Source: Ochromonas danica
Taxonomy: Eukaryota; Sar; Chrysophyceae; Chromulinales; Chromulinaceae
DNA: 64,000 nucleotides
Assembly (NCBI GenBank): GCA_015146655.1
Contig: VKHL01000087.1
Span: 57,642 to 121,641 of the forward strand
Direction: 5' to 3'
The translations under genes and the position numbers were made by a program. The notes under the pieces were generated by a model, which saw only the letters and a list, made by a program, of their open reading frames with translations, did no database searches and was not told the DNA's origin. The stretch's first letter is position 1; every line of letters starts with the position of its first letter. This document shows positions 1 through 11,686 of this stretch, piece after piece.

Positions 1-1851
1 TCATCACTGTCGAAAGTGTGGTCTATTGATGTGCAGTGAACATTTGAATCACAAAGAAATTCTTCCTCATATAAGCAAGACTCAAAAGCAGAAGATTTGT
101 GATGATTGTTTTTCCGGCAAGTCAACACCTGGAGTAGATGCCCCCGTTCCTGCTGTTGGAGGTTCGGTTTTACCCTCTATCGTTGAATCGAAGAGCGTCG
201 CCGCAGCCTCTCCATCAGCTACTGCTGCGTCCACTGTGAGCGCAAATGACAACGGTGGGCCATTTTTCTGCTTTTTCTTTTTCGGTGCACTAATAGCTTG
301 TTATATGATTTGTTCAGATTCTACGTCGACAACCAGACCTCCAAACGAACCAGGAAAGGTGAATTCCAAGTGGCCACCCCAATCTTCGGCTTCGACTCAA
401 TCGGTCCTTGCCACCAAAGCTGCCTCTCCTACTCCTTTATCATCTTCCCCGACGCCCAAGTCAGCTAGTTCAACTACTCCGGTTGCATCATCTGCTCCTA
501 CTCTAAAGGTCGCTTCTTCAGAGAGTACCGTGGAGAAAGCTGATGTTCCTAAGGTCGTTGCGAAGGTAAACAAGACGTGGCCCCCTCAAACTTCCGCTAG
601 CGCCGCCGGCTCTGTTGGTACTGTTACCCCCAAGGAAAAGACTGAAACAAAGTCCAAACCTGCTTGGCCTCCAGCAGGCGAATCAGCTGCAAAACCAGCT
701 GTTGCGGTTGGTACTCGCCGGGCTCCTTCTCCTCCTCCTCTTCCTGATCTTCCTCCAAACGATGCAAGTGATCTCCCAGAAGGTGCTGCTCCAGCTCTTC
801 CTGGTGCAGCTGGAAGCAGCTCCACTCAAGTGGCAGCCAAGAAGAAGTTTACCAGACGAACGAGTGGTAAGTGCACCGACATGAATGCGGTGATTATACA
901 ATATGCTTATGTGAGAATGCTATAGCCGTTGCATCGAAGCTTGCTGCTAAAACTACCGGTGAAAACAGCGATCTTCCCAAAGAAGCTGCCCCCACAAATG
1001 TTGTTGTCAACAAGCCCGCTGTCTCTGAGCAACTGAAGGACACCAGTGGCTTGCCCAAAACTCCTCCGCCTCCAGTTCCTACTGTCCCTGTGCCAGTATC
1101 CACTGTTGTGCCTGAGTTAAAAGGTTCGGCTATGGTATCATCAAATCCCATCACTCGAAGACCACCACCTCCTCCTCCCCCTCTTCAGTCTGAATCTTCT
1201 TCGGTGTTGCCACCACCACCGCCCCCTCCACCTCTTCCAGCAAGTCGCCCTCTCTCTATCCCTCCACCACCTCCACGTCCTTCCTCCGTTCCACCACCAC
1301 GACCTCCTTCCGTTCCCCCGCCTCGTCCCCCTCCTCCACAGGCTGTTGACGGTACACCATCTGAAGTTGCAAGCAGCTCCAAAGGTGAAGAGATTTTGGT
1401 GGCGGCAAATGATGAATTCCAGAGGTATCGCAAAATGAAAGAGCTCTTGCCTGAAGGGGCAGTGCGCCAAAAGATGACCGCAGACGGATTTTCCCAATCA
1501 GACATTGATAGCTTCCTCTCTGGCAAGGTATCCACCTTACCTCTTCCCGGCCAGCAGCCGCCAGCGCTGGGTATGATGAGCCTACACCCTCCCTCTCAAT
1601 CGACCTCAGGTCCAAGCTCTCCCTTGCCAAGCAAACCTGCTAATCTGCTCGATGAAATCTTAAGCGGGCCAAAGTTAAAGAGTGTTCAAGTGGAAGCGAA
1701 GCCTGCAACCAAGGTAACGGGTGCTGGTGGCATTCTAGGCATGTTGGCACAAGAGATGAGCAAGAGACGAGTTAATATCACGACTGCCGAAGAGGACAGT
1801 GATAGCGACTCATCGGGCTTTTCGGATTCTGACGATTCAGATAGTGATTAA
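1..1851 (+). CDS. FYVE zinc-finger, proline-rich protein (5' truncated)
   Basis: The gene enters from the left edge; the reading frame is open from base 2. Bases 2-120 encode the second half of a FYVE finger: HHCRKCG, then CxxxH and a closing CDDC. FYVE domains bind phosphatidylinositol-3-phosphate on endosomes. A low-complexity Ser/Pro/Ala region follows, with three K-x-WPP motifs near 370, 575 and 660. An intron at 867-925 (gtaagt...ctatag) joins to a poly-proline second exon, a profilin- or SH3-type ligand. Near 1410-1530 lies a segment with GAVRQKMTADG, a motif known from the WASH subunit CCDC53 and from actin-regulating FYVE proteins, and the protein ends in an acidic Ser/Asp tail. Bases 255-317 are probably an in-frame 63-nt intron (gtgggc...ttcag with ctaat before it); if retained they would encode a hydrophobic stretch. 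A role linking endosomes to actin is inferred. Confidence 0.75.
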
Positions 1852-1989
1852 GAAAACAGAAGTTGGTTTATGAGCACAAAGAGTGTTATAATTTTAAAGA
1901 CGGCAGCGGCTAAGTTACAATTTTAAAAGACAGCAGCGGCTAAGGCTAGTTTGGTGAGAGTTTTTCTCAAGGCAAGTTCCAAGATCTTC

Positions 1990-2712
1990 CTAAGGCGATT
2001 CGGATTTGCGTCTCTATAAGCCATGACATACAAGGAGTAGATGTTAATTAAGTAGATGAGAGGGAAGGAGCGAGAGGGGACGAACCTTGCGATCTTCGCG
2101 ATCCTCCTCGCCGTGGTGCTTCTTCTTCTTCTTCTTTTTCTTCTTCTCAGTCTCCTCTCCACCACCAGGAGTCTCCGCACTAAAGACTTGAGGAGTCTCT
2201 ACGGGCTGCACAGGCTTAGGAGGGGGGCTTGCGATGACAGGGACGGGAGCAGGAGCGGAAGCGACGGCAGCGGCAGCAGTCTTGCCTTTGGTGACTTTCG
2301 TCGTCTTCACAGGAGCGGGCGCTACGACCGCAGCAACTTGTGGGACTTCGGTGATAGGAACAACATGCTTCAGCTTGTCAGCACGCTCGGTGTAGTCGTG
2401 TTTCGCTTGGGCATCGAGCTCACTCCACTGCTTGGAGACATAGTTCATCATTTCCTTGTTGTTGATGGCGTTGCCGGTCTCTTTCATTTTCTTGAGGGTG
2501 TCAATCATGAATAAATTGTAGGCTGAAGGGGGACGCTTGGGCTTGTCGCTCTTCTCCTTCTTGTCCTTCTTTTTCTTTTTGTCGTCCTCTTTCGAAGGAC
2601 TTGAAGGAGCATGACCTTCCAGAGCCTTCAAAATGGCAATGTGCTTGTTTAGTAAATTTACTTGATCCTCAAAGATCTGCACCAGAGTGGTGGACACGTC
2701 GTTCAAGCTCAT
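1990..2712 (-). CDS. HMG-box protein with Lys-rich linkers
   Basis: Two exons are predicted, 2712-2086 and 2013-1990 (about 216 residues). The start at 2712 is the first Met before the globular part; the frame is open further upstream but reads like 5' leader. Residues about 1-40 form a helical N-terminus. A lysine-rich block follows, then one HMG box at 2549-2369 (PKRPPSAYNLFM, helix II and III with YVSKQWSEL and a Lys-rich end). The C-terminus is Ala/Pro-rich and closes with a poly-Lys run. The single HMG box suggests a non-sequence-specific chromatin architectural protein of the nucleus. Intron 2085-2014 (72 nt, gttcgt...ttatag) is inferred; if it were retained the protein would end at 2044 after a different short tail. 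Which tail is used is not certain. Confidence 0.75.
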
Positions 2713-3065
2713 AGCGGCAAAATAATTTTTTGAGACGGCTTTCGATGTCTTGCGGCGATGATTTGATTTGATTTGATTTGATGACCTGCAACTCGCTTGC
2801 TCCAAGGCACTTTCAACTTTCCAATAGCCAATTACGACTTTAATCTCCATAGTTGACGGTTTTCTCGCTAACGGTTGTTGCAAAGTTGACGGCAGGAAAG
2901 GGAGTCGTAAATTGAGAGTTAAAAGTCTAATTTCCAGGAAGACAGATCTCTCTTGAAAGGACAAGTCTTCAGCCCCTCTACAGGTAGCACTGCGACAAGT
3001 TGTCCGCGCTGTCCCTTCAGCCCTTCTGACTTGCTTATTTAATTAGCAGAGAGAGAGAGAGAGAG
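2713..3065. other. Divergent intergenic region, HMG-box / TM9SF
   Basis: This 353-nt gap separates two divergently transcribed genes and must hold both promoters. It contains a short run of ttgat repeats at about 2760-2780 and a (GA)n tract at 3051-3066 directly before the TM9SF start codon. I see no convincing TATA box or further gene. Confidence 0.5.
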
Positions 3066-5217
3066 ATGAGTTACAGAGGTGAAGGACGAATTCTGCGAAG
3101 GTTGAGCCTCCTGCTCCTCCTGCTCTACAGTCTCTGCCTCGTGGTCAAAGCCGACGACTTCTCGCACAAGGTAGGACCTCTAAGACATCGATCGTTGAGA
3201 TAAAGCCTGAACTCTTTTGGATATTTAGTACACGGAGAGTGAGCCTGTCTCTCTTTGGGTCAACACCGTCGGCCCGTACCACAACCCGCAGGTCAGCACA
3301 CTAACCGCCTACTGGCCGCTGCCCGTGACTTTGATTTGGCACTCTTCCCCTAGGAAACATACCCGTACTATGCTTTGCCTTTCTGCAAGCCTGAGCATGG
3401 AATTGAAACCTCAAAGCGGCCCTCTGGAATCGGTGAATACCTCGAAGGCAATGAGCTGCGCAACAGTGGCTTCAAGATGCACTACTTGGTCAATGTGGAC
3501 CGAGAAGATGTTTGCGATATGAAGCTTGATGCGGAGAAAGTGGCGGACTTCGAGAAGGCGGTGGATCAGCAGGTGAGTGTTTCTCGTCCCAATCCTCTGT
3601 CTGATGCCTTAACGGTTGACAATAATGCCTTTTAGTACTGGTATGAGCTTTTCCTTGACGATCTGCCGATGTGGGGCATGGTGGGTGAGACGATGCGCGA
3701 CGACACACATGGTCGTATGGAGCGGGTAAGCAGGTCGCCTCCCTGTCTTCTTAAGTTAAACCTGTCTTACGCGTCCCTTTACAACAGCACATTTTCACGC
3801 ACCGCAGCCTTAGCATTGCTTATAACGGAGACCGTATCATTGAAGTTAATTTGACCTCTGAGAACCCCGTGCCCTTGGAGAGTGGTCGTGAGCTGCAGTT
3901 CACCTATTCCGTGCATTGGCACGCCACTGCCAAGCCTTTCGAGGACCGCTTCTCGCGATACCTGGAATATGACTTCTTTGAGCATAAAATCCATTGGTTT
4001 AGTGTGTTCAACTCCTTTATGATGGTGCTCTTTCTCTGTGGCCTGGTTGCTCTCATCCTACTGCGAACTCTCCGCAACGACTTCGCGCGATATGCCAAGG
4101 ACGAGGATCTGGACGTTGAAGGCCTTCAGGTCATTGGAGAGGACTCCGGATGGAAGCAGGTTCATGGCGATGTTTTCCGAGCACCAGATCATTTGGTTCT
4201 ATTCAGTTCTGTGATGGCCACTGGCTGGCAGCTCTCGCTGCTCGTGCTTGCTGTTATTCTCTATGCGATGGCTGGGCCATATCTTCACGGAGCTGTGTAT
4301 GAAGATCGCGGCGAGATGGTTTCAACATTTATTGTGTGCTATGCGCTCTCTTCTGCTGTGGCTGGCTACGTCTCCGGGTCCTACTACAAACAATTCTTCT
4401 CCACTGCAAGACAAGAAGCATCCTCTCAGTGGCAGAATGCAATGTTCTTCACCATTGTTCTGTTCCCAGGCCTCGTGGTCGCAGTCAGCTTTATACTCAA
4501 CCTCATTGCTACGTATTATGATAGTTTGAGCGCCATTCCTCTCTCCGTTGCCATCAAAATGGCTGCAATCTGGTCATTTGTGGCTCTTCCTCTCGCAGTA
4601 GCTGGGACAATGTTTGGCAGACACTGGGGTGGGAAGTACGATCCACCCTGCAGAGTGAATAGCATTCCTCGCCCAATCCCACAGGTGAGCTGGTACGCAT
4701 CACCTCTTTTCACATCCATGCTTGCTGGTATCCTTCCTTTTGGATCGATATTCATTGAGATGTACTTCATCTTCACTGCCTTTTGGTCGTACAAGTTCTA
4801 CTATGTTTACGGCTTCGTGCTTTTGGTCTACGTCATTCTCGCACTTGTGACCATCTGCAGCACTATTGTGGCAGTTTATTTTACCCTAAACAATGAGAAT
4901 TATCACTGGCAATGGCTCTCGTTGGGTTGCGCTGCCTCGTCGGCGTTCTATGTCTTCCTATACGCAGTCTTCTATTTCTTCTACAAGACACAAATGACTG
5001 GTCTTTTACAGGTGGCCTTCTACTTTGGATACATGTAAGTCTTCACCCCGTATTGCGAACTTCGAGTGTTCTTTATCTTTCCTTTATCTCTTCGCTATTT
5101 CATTGGCTGTGTAGGTTTCTCTTCTGCTGTGTTTTGTTCTTCATGTGCAGTGCTTTGGGCATGTGGGGTGCAAGCCTCTTCGTCCACAAGATTTACAGAA
5201 ACGTCAAGATCGACTAA
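3066..5217 (+). CDS. TM9SF3: Transmembrane 9 superfamily protein (nonaspanin, TM9SF3-like)
   Basis: Six exons give a 608-residue protein: 3066-3170, 3229-3291, 3354-3572, 3636-3725, 3788-5034, 5115-5217; all introns are GT-AG and phases agree. A signal peptide (about residues 1-28, Leu-rich) precedes a luminal domain with the hallmark NTVGPYHNPQETY, a conserved Cys in LPFCKPE, and YWYELFLDDLPMWG. The IHWFSVFNSFMM motif introduces the first of nine membrane spans, followed by the cytosolic loop containing GWKQVHGDVFR and later PCRVNSIPRPIP and GSIFIEMYFIF. The C-terminus, KIYRNVKID, is the family's COPI-binding/Golgi-retention type tail. Family members reside in Golgi and endosomes and help sort membrane proteins. 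Length and motifs match TM9SF3/EMP70 proteins throughout, and no part appears missing. Confidence 0.95.
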
Positions 5218-5371
5218 ATGTAGCATGGCGTTTTCATTTGTAGAAAAGCGAAATAGTGTGGATGGAATTGTATACATAGTTTGCAATAACCTTAAGGCTG
5301 CTGGTCTAGAAAGGTGAAGGAGTATTATTAACTTATCAGGCCAGTGGCCTCGACGAAAACATTCCAGGTTG

Positions 5372-8300
5372 CTACTGCATTAGAATCTTGGCCACTGTGA
5401 CCTTGCAATGCTCACTCATGGCCTTGTTGCTGCTCTTCACCGTTATCTTGCAAACATTCATGCCAGCCTTGAATTTCAGCTCGACGTAGAGCAGCAAGCC
5501 AGCAGCAGTCTTGGCCAGGTAATAAGCAGCTCGTTGACCTTCCAGACCAGGGATGTCACGAGTAACTATGAAAGCCAGATCTTTGGCCGTTAATTTTGCC
5601 TTGATTGCTTCTTGGTCGATAGTTGGCAAGTCTATTTCGTAAGAAAGAAGAAAGGGTTCAAGTGGAGGACAGCGAAGGAGGACTTTACTGACGTCGCTCA
5701 CCTTTAATGACTATAGAAACCTCAGAGGATTCGTCCAAACTCTTCCAAGTAGAGGCATAAGAGTTAACATCCAAAGAAGCTCCAGATTGGAAGAGCGCGT
5801 CGAGGTCGACAGGGATGACGAAATAGAAGACTGCGTTAGTGGCGAGATTCTTGATAGCTGCTTGCACACTGAGAGAAGTATCCTGCGCATTGACCATCTG
5901 AGGGTTCAATGTCAGGCCCAAAGAGAAAGGAGAGACACTGTTACCACGACGCAACAAACGAAGTCGTTCAGTTTTCGATCACCAGAAAGGAGTGGCATGC
6001 AAAATGAATGATGGTACCTGTTATTGGCTATTGCCACGGGTAGTGCAATTTGAGGATTGAGAGGGGCCAAGCCGAAAGCATTCTTGTTCAGTTGGATGGC
6101 CAATTGCTGCACGGGAGTGGATGTGGCGTTGCCGATATCCATCTCCAGAACAATTTGTCCGCTTCGCTTGACCATCGCCATAGAAATGAACAGCCCTTTA
6201 CCCACTTCAGGTGAAACAACCGGGGCCTTCTTTACAGAAGAAGCAGTTGCTGCGCTAGAGAAAGGTGTTGGGGCAGAACGGGAAGGAGAGGCAGCGGGAG
6301 CGGGTACAGGGGGAGAATCGTCTAGCAAGTCCAAGAGGTTGGCACTTGCGGAAGCCTTGCTGCTACTGACATTGCTACTGTTTCCACTTCGCTGGGTAGA
6401 ATTGTAGCTATTGTTGTTGGTGGTGTTCGAAGTACCGAATGCGAGATCGTCTTCCGCGCCACCACTGTTGCCCATATCGTCGTCGTCTTCCAAATCCTCT
6501 TCTTCCTCTGATCCACTGCCCACAGGAAGCGACTTCATCACGAAGGCTTCCGCAGGTTTATGATAGATAGACGACAACGTGGAAATCTGTCCGATGAGAT
6601 CGTCGAGCAGAGCAGGGTCAAGCACAAATGTGTCGTCTCCAATCTCTGGGCGAGCAGCGAGGACGACAGCGCGAGCAGCTTCAGGATCGCTCGACAACAA
6701 TCGCCAGTAGATATAGCCTCGATCGCGGAGATCGGGATTGTCACTATGGTCAGTGGCGAGGTTCAGCACCTTCTGTACCATTTCCTGTGCTCGGTCAGGT
6801 TGTTTCAAGAAGAGCTTCACAGTCGCAGTCAGCAGTTGAAGCTGCACGGCAGCAGTCTCTTCAACGAAAGTGTCCAAAAAGACCTCCAAGAGTTCGTCGG
6901 CATTGTCAATGCGCTCAGCATACTCTCCGACGATCCAAACCATCGACGCTTTGGCTTCTGGTTCGTCGAGGTCCTCCAAATTCTCGCATAGCGTGGCAAT
7001 AACTCCTTCGTAGCGATTAGGATATTTGCGGAAGATATCTTTGATGACCACAACCGCCTCCTGCACCACATAGCTCACCTTTGTTTTGATAAGGTCGAGC
7101 AGGACATTGATGCAGCGCTCCGTGGCGCGATCCAGCTTGATAGCGCAGCGGCCAATAGCACGCACAGCGCGACGCACGAAGTCGACGTCCACTTCATTGG
7201 CGTACTCCTTAAGCTCAAGCAGCACTTGATCCACATTCTTCTCCGAGACCAAGCGAATGATGATCTCCAGCTTCTCCATCTTGACATAGATGGGGTCATT
7301 GTACTTGCAGAAGAAGACCTTGATCTCGTGCTCCAAGATACGAGGTCGCTTCAAGACGATGAGGTTGATGTTGCGCAAGGCCACATACTGAATCTCCGGC
7401 TCTGCGTTGAGCAACGTGACCAGTGGAGGGGCCAGCTTCTTGCTGATCGTGCGCACAGTCTCTTGGTTCGTGACCTCGTCCAAGAAGCGCAGAATCACTT
7501 TGACCGCAGACATTACGACTGCAGCATTCGCATGCTGCAAGCGAGGAGTCACACGCTCAATGATTCCTTCCGCCTCTCGCGCATCTTGAGGGGAATAGAG
7601 AGAGAGGGAGTCCAAGATGAAGACTTGGCCCCATTCAGTGCATTCATTGAGAGCAGCCAGGAGTTTTTGAAGCACATTCGCAGAAACACTGAGCACGTCC
7701 TTGCCGGAGTTCTCTGCGATCTCACTCAAAGCGCTGACGGCATTGGCCACGACAGTGGGGTTGGCGTCGGAGATCATGTCCTTGAGGACATCCAAGAAGC
7801 CACGGTCCTCTACGAGGGCAGGGGAAATGTCGTAGAGTTTGGCAACACAGACAGCAGCGGTCTTGCGCACATAGGGATCCTCGTCCTTCAGACAGCGACT
7901 CAAAGGCTCACAGAGATACTCCGTGATCTTCTCCACGCGGATACAGCCCATTGTACGGATAGCCAAGGCACGAATGAGTGGATTCTAATATAACAAATTC
8001 AGCATATCACAATGCAGTATAATGTGAGTCGAAGATGAATCAAGAGTTGAGGAGGTGTGTAGCTACAGCAGCAGCAGCAGCAGCAGAATGTACATATCAT
8101 ATATTATATATATGTATATATCAGATACTATCTTATGGTGCGGGTGGATCACTCACGGGGTCGTTGGCATCTTTGACGAAAGTGTTAACCGCAAGCAGCG
8201 CCAAGTCGGGTTGAGTCTTGGCGTAGTTGATGAGATAGAGATAGACCAGTTTCTTCAGCTCGAGGTTGTCTGTGGTAGTGGTAGACGAGTTAAGTTAAGT

Positions 8301-8685
8301 TAACCAGAGACAGGTTAGGTTAGGGTTAGGTTGTTGTCTATGGTGAGGCAAGAGGAGCTCACCAGTCTGAATGCAATTGATCACATCGGGGAAGAGAGTG
8401 GAGACATCCTTGCCAACCGTCATATTAGCAATGACCTAACAAGAAGCAGCAGCAGCATATCATGGCAAAGCATGGAGGGGAGGAAGGGTAAGAGGAAGGT
8501 AAGGTAAGGGTAAGGTAAGGGTAAGAGTATCATCAATCACACTTCCAGGATGAGGTGAATACCTTCTTGACAGCATCCTTCTTGCGGTCACGTTGAGGAT
8601 TGCGGAGCTCTTCACGCAATTCCATAGTTTCGCCTTTTTTGGCGGTGTTGAAATATTTGGAGTCGGTGCCTCCTGCTTTCTTCAT
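5372..8685 (-). CDS. AP-1/AP-2 complex subunit beta (beta-adaptin)
   Basis: Six exons on the minus strand give 923 residues: 8685-8563, 8435-8363, 8269-8157, 7984-6018, 5937-5702, 5631-5372; every junction keeps frame. The N-terminal alpha-solenoid trunk (about residues 1-590) has the expected [20 protein letters not shown] and DPYVRKTAA repeats. An acidic hinge with GSGSEEEED follows and contains a clathrin-box-like LLDLLDD near 6320-6345. The C-terminal ear consists of the beta-sandwich and platform parts, spread over exons 4 to 6. Beta-adaptin is the large subunit that recruits clathrin to AP coats at the trans-Golgi, endosome or plasma membrane. The sequence does not let me decide between AP-1 and AP-2; many protists share one beta subunit. 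Introns 1 and 2 contain telomere-like G-rich repeats. Confidence 0.95.
8304..8336. repeat. Degenerate GGTTAG repeat in beta-adaptin intron 2
   Basis: The plus strand shows consecutive ggttag/ggttaggg units just inside intron 2, next to a gttaagttaagttaac run at 8289-8304. On the coding strand this is a C/A-rich stretch. It resembles a short interstitial telomere-like tract but is too short for strong claims. Confidence 0.5.
8480..8526. repeat. GGTAAG/GGGTAAG repeat in beta-adaptin intron 1
   Basis: About seven ggtaag-type units run across intron 1 on the plus strand, in phase 5-7 nt. They are similar to, but not identical with, the repeat in intron 2 of the same gene. Confidence 0.5.
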
Positions 8686-9323
8686 TCTCTCCTACAAGTG
8701 GCTGTGGGGGAACAAATAATGGCAAGAGGAGATTTAAGTGGGGCAATCATGGGTGAGTATTGTCGTTTATCGAATAAAGCAGGGCGGTCAGTCCCTTACC
8801 AAGTCAATCAAAATTAAGAAGGCGACGGTCTATCAGCAAACCTACTCGATCAAGAAGATCTCTCGACACCTTTCTCAGTGATGGAGAAGAAGCCAAGTTA
8901 ACCAAACCTTGTCTTACAGAAAACTCGTAGTTGGCAAATATCGATATTTATCAAAGTCAATTTATGCCAAAGTTGATGTGTGGTCACTACCCACAGTATT
9001 AATTCTAAGTTAATTAGTATCACATGGTACATTGTAATAGGAAGCGGGCCCAAGGTCCAAAGAAACTCGTAGTCATAGAATTTCGCAAACCCAGACAAAT
9101 TAAGCATCAGCTTCACCCCAACTCCATTGAATAAATGATGCTTCCCTCTTTAACTAGTCACTTATCGCTCACTGAAACTCTTCTTTCAGTAGACCGATCC
9201 CCAGTCTCTTCGAAACCCATTCGGGTTAACTCTTTCTACACTCGGTAGTTCTGTGTCTACAGAACGGCGTGCACAGGATGAACGATGACGAGCAAATTAA
9301 ATCAAAACGTCTTCCATATTGAG
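8686..9323. other. Intergenic region upstream of beta-adaptin
   Basis: This 638-nt stretch lies between the beta-adaptin start and the 3' end of the EF-hand/E2-like gene. It is AT-rich. Only short open frames without domain signal occur, and no RNA gene is visible. Confidence 0.5.
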
Positions 9324-11353
9324 TCAAGCAGGCTTAAGAAAGCGCTCCGCAATGAGTCTAGCGTGAGAAACAAATGCAGCTGGGTCAACGAGGAAGAGGA
9401 AGAGAAGGGAGAGATGCATCTGCTCGACTCGCGGCAGCAATAAGATGCGGCGCTTCATTTCCTCAGATGTGATGTCATCGAAGTTGATAGTGGGGGCCAC
9501 AGCTTTATTGCTGTCTGGGCCTTTGGTCTCCGATCTGCCGTCAACTGAAGCCTCAGGAAGGTCTTTCTTGGTCTCATGCTCTCCTTTCCTATCTTCCCCC
9601 TCCTCCTGCTGCTGAAGGTCTTCCTCTGCTTTCCCCTTCTCTTCTAACTCCCGCAATTCCGCATTGTTTTTCTTGTTCAGAAGATCCATTTGTTTGCTCC
9701 AATGATCGAAGATGACCATGAACCGGACGGGCAGAAGATCTGGCCGGGGATTGGCAAGCAATTCCATCAGATGTTGCAAGAGATGCGCCAATGACCAATC
9801 GGGACTCCAGACCTCCGACAAGTGAAGAAGTCGGCCTCTTCCATCAAGCTGTATGAGAACATTCAAGGAAACTGTGCGGCGGAGGAAGAGGACATCTGGT
9901 GGGTAATAAGGGTAGCCTTCTAGAAACACTACCTCGCAAGGTATCACAAGGCCAGCATAAGGAGATCCTGCGGGACCTACTAAATCCACATCGCACACCA
10001 CAGGACTGCCTCCAAAACTTGTAACAGTGCACGAACACGGAGGATTGCGACTCAACGCTTCGATCTCCTGTAAGCATTACTCATGAGAGTTGCCATTCAC
10101 AATAAAAGAAGGCATCCACCCACCTCAAATATCTTCAATTGAGCTTTTGCAGCATTGAGTACACGAGCCAAGCCATTGTCTTCCCCAAGAGACAACGTCC
10201 CTCTCTGCACCTTATACACGAGGATGAGAAACTCAACGAAGTCCACCGTACCTCCCCCATCCAGATCATACTCTTCAATTAAAATCTGCGCTTGTTCTAA
10301 TGAAATGCGACTGCCGAGAGAAGAAAATAGAATCTGCAACTCGGCGGCATCAATAGATCCGCCGCCATCGCGGTCGGTCAAAGTGAAGTGATGCTGATAA
10401 AGTAGTAGCTCCGACACCTTAAACTCCTCGCGCAGCCAATGAGGTATACGATAATGGAAGAGGTGGTCCAGTGGGTCAGGCGGTTGAGCATCAGCTTGTC
10501 GAATCTGTCTGACCAGAGAGCAAAGATCGTCGAACGAAGCGAGCATGAACTCTCCACGAAGATTCCAAAACGATTGCGGCAGGCGCTGCTTGTCGTAAGG
10601 AATGCCCACTTCGTTTAAGATCAGACCAATATGGCGGACGCGAATCTTTCCGTTCAGCTCGAGTAGCATTCTCTTGTAAACAACTTCAAGACGAAAGCGC
10701 AAATTGGAATTCAGAAAGTCCTCCTCAGCTTCGTCCTCTAGACACACAATTCCTTCTCTCAGACCACTAAAGTCTTGTTTCTTGTTGTAATCCGAGGTAA
10801 ATTGGCAAGAGCTGTGTGAGCAGGCTGGCAGAGCGCACAGGCAGAAGCTTTGTTTGGAGGGCGGAGGAGTCGCTGCGGGCACAACAATCGGATCTCCGAA
10901 AATGCGCTTCACAGTCTTCAGTAACACATCAAACTCTATGTAGTCGTCCTTATCGTACCCATTGAGCTCTTTTCTCCACGCATCTTTGTCGAATGAAGCA
11001 GAAAATAGTTCCTGAAGGTGTTCAGCGAAGCTCGCGCTCCGAATAGCTGCGACAGGAACGAGCTTTCCCACTGACTCAATTCCAGCAGAGCAACACAAGG
11101 CCCATAAGCTGTCCTTCCAGGTCTTTTTAGTCATCTCATCTGTGGGAGTATTTTGTATCTTGCCAGTGAATATGACAGACCTTTTGTGGTCTGCCAAGCG
11201 ATTGCCATAAGCATTTTCATCCAAGATCTCTCGATCAAGATCGATTACCTTCGGGGCATAAGGTTTTAAAGTATATCGGCTTTCTATATCTTCTTCGTCT
11301 GACCATTCTAATTCATCGAGATCATCACTTCGCATCGCAATCATGTCGACCAT
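9324..11353 (-). CDS. EF-hand protein fused to an E2-like (UBC) fold lacking the catalytic cysteine
   Basis: Two exons, 11353-10124 and 10067-9324, joined in frame across a 56-nt intron, give 657 residues. The first exon begins with an acidic region that I cannot assign. Its second half has two canonical EF-hands, with loops DRDGGGSIDAAE and DLDGGGTVDFVE, so Ca2+ binding is expected. Exon 2 opens with EIEALSRNPPCSCTV and shows the full E2 outline: GSPYAGLV, EGYPYYPPDV, VWSPDWSL and a C-terminal helix. The HPN motif reads SLN, and the position of the active-site Cys (after GRL) is Leu/His, so it should not transfer ubiquitin and is UEV-like. A Glu/Lys-rich coiled coil and a short conserved-looking helix end the protein. 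I know no standard family with this order; regulation of a ubiquitin step by Ca2+ is only inferred. Confidence 0.75.
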
Positions 11354-11686
11354 GCGCGGTTTCGGGTTTCTTCTGAGTTTTTCAGTTTTGGAATTGCAGA
11401 AACGCGCTTTTGCGATCGGAACTTAAGGCAGAGTCGGGCCGATCTTTGACACGCAGGCATCTCAACGGATGCAGCAGCAGAGCAGGTTGAAGCTGTTCAA
11501 TCCTCTCATGCAAGAAGCAACTCCTTCCACTTCTGCTTGACGAGGCTGCCTGCCTGGCTCGCATTCCGCAGCCTCAGCTCAAGTCACAATCTTTATCACA
11601 ACAACCCAACCCCAACCACAATCTCCTTCATTGGTGTCTTCCCGCCAATTAATTTTTAGCTTGTCCTTGTAGCAATAACTTTGATC
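11354..11686. other. Divergent intergenic region, EF-hand/E2-like and eEF3
   Basis: This 333-nt region separates two divergent start codons. The eEF3 side is AT-rich with a ttaatttttag run at about 11649-11659. No gene or clear promoter box is visible. Confidence 0.5.

Noticed and set aside
7226-7993. 255-codon plus-strand frame
   Set aside because: Antisense to the beta-adaptin trunk, which is fully conserved on the minus strand.
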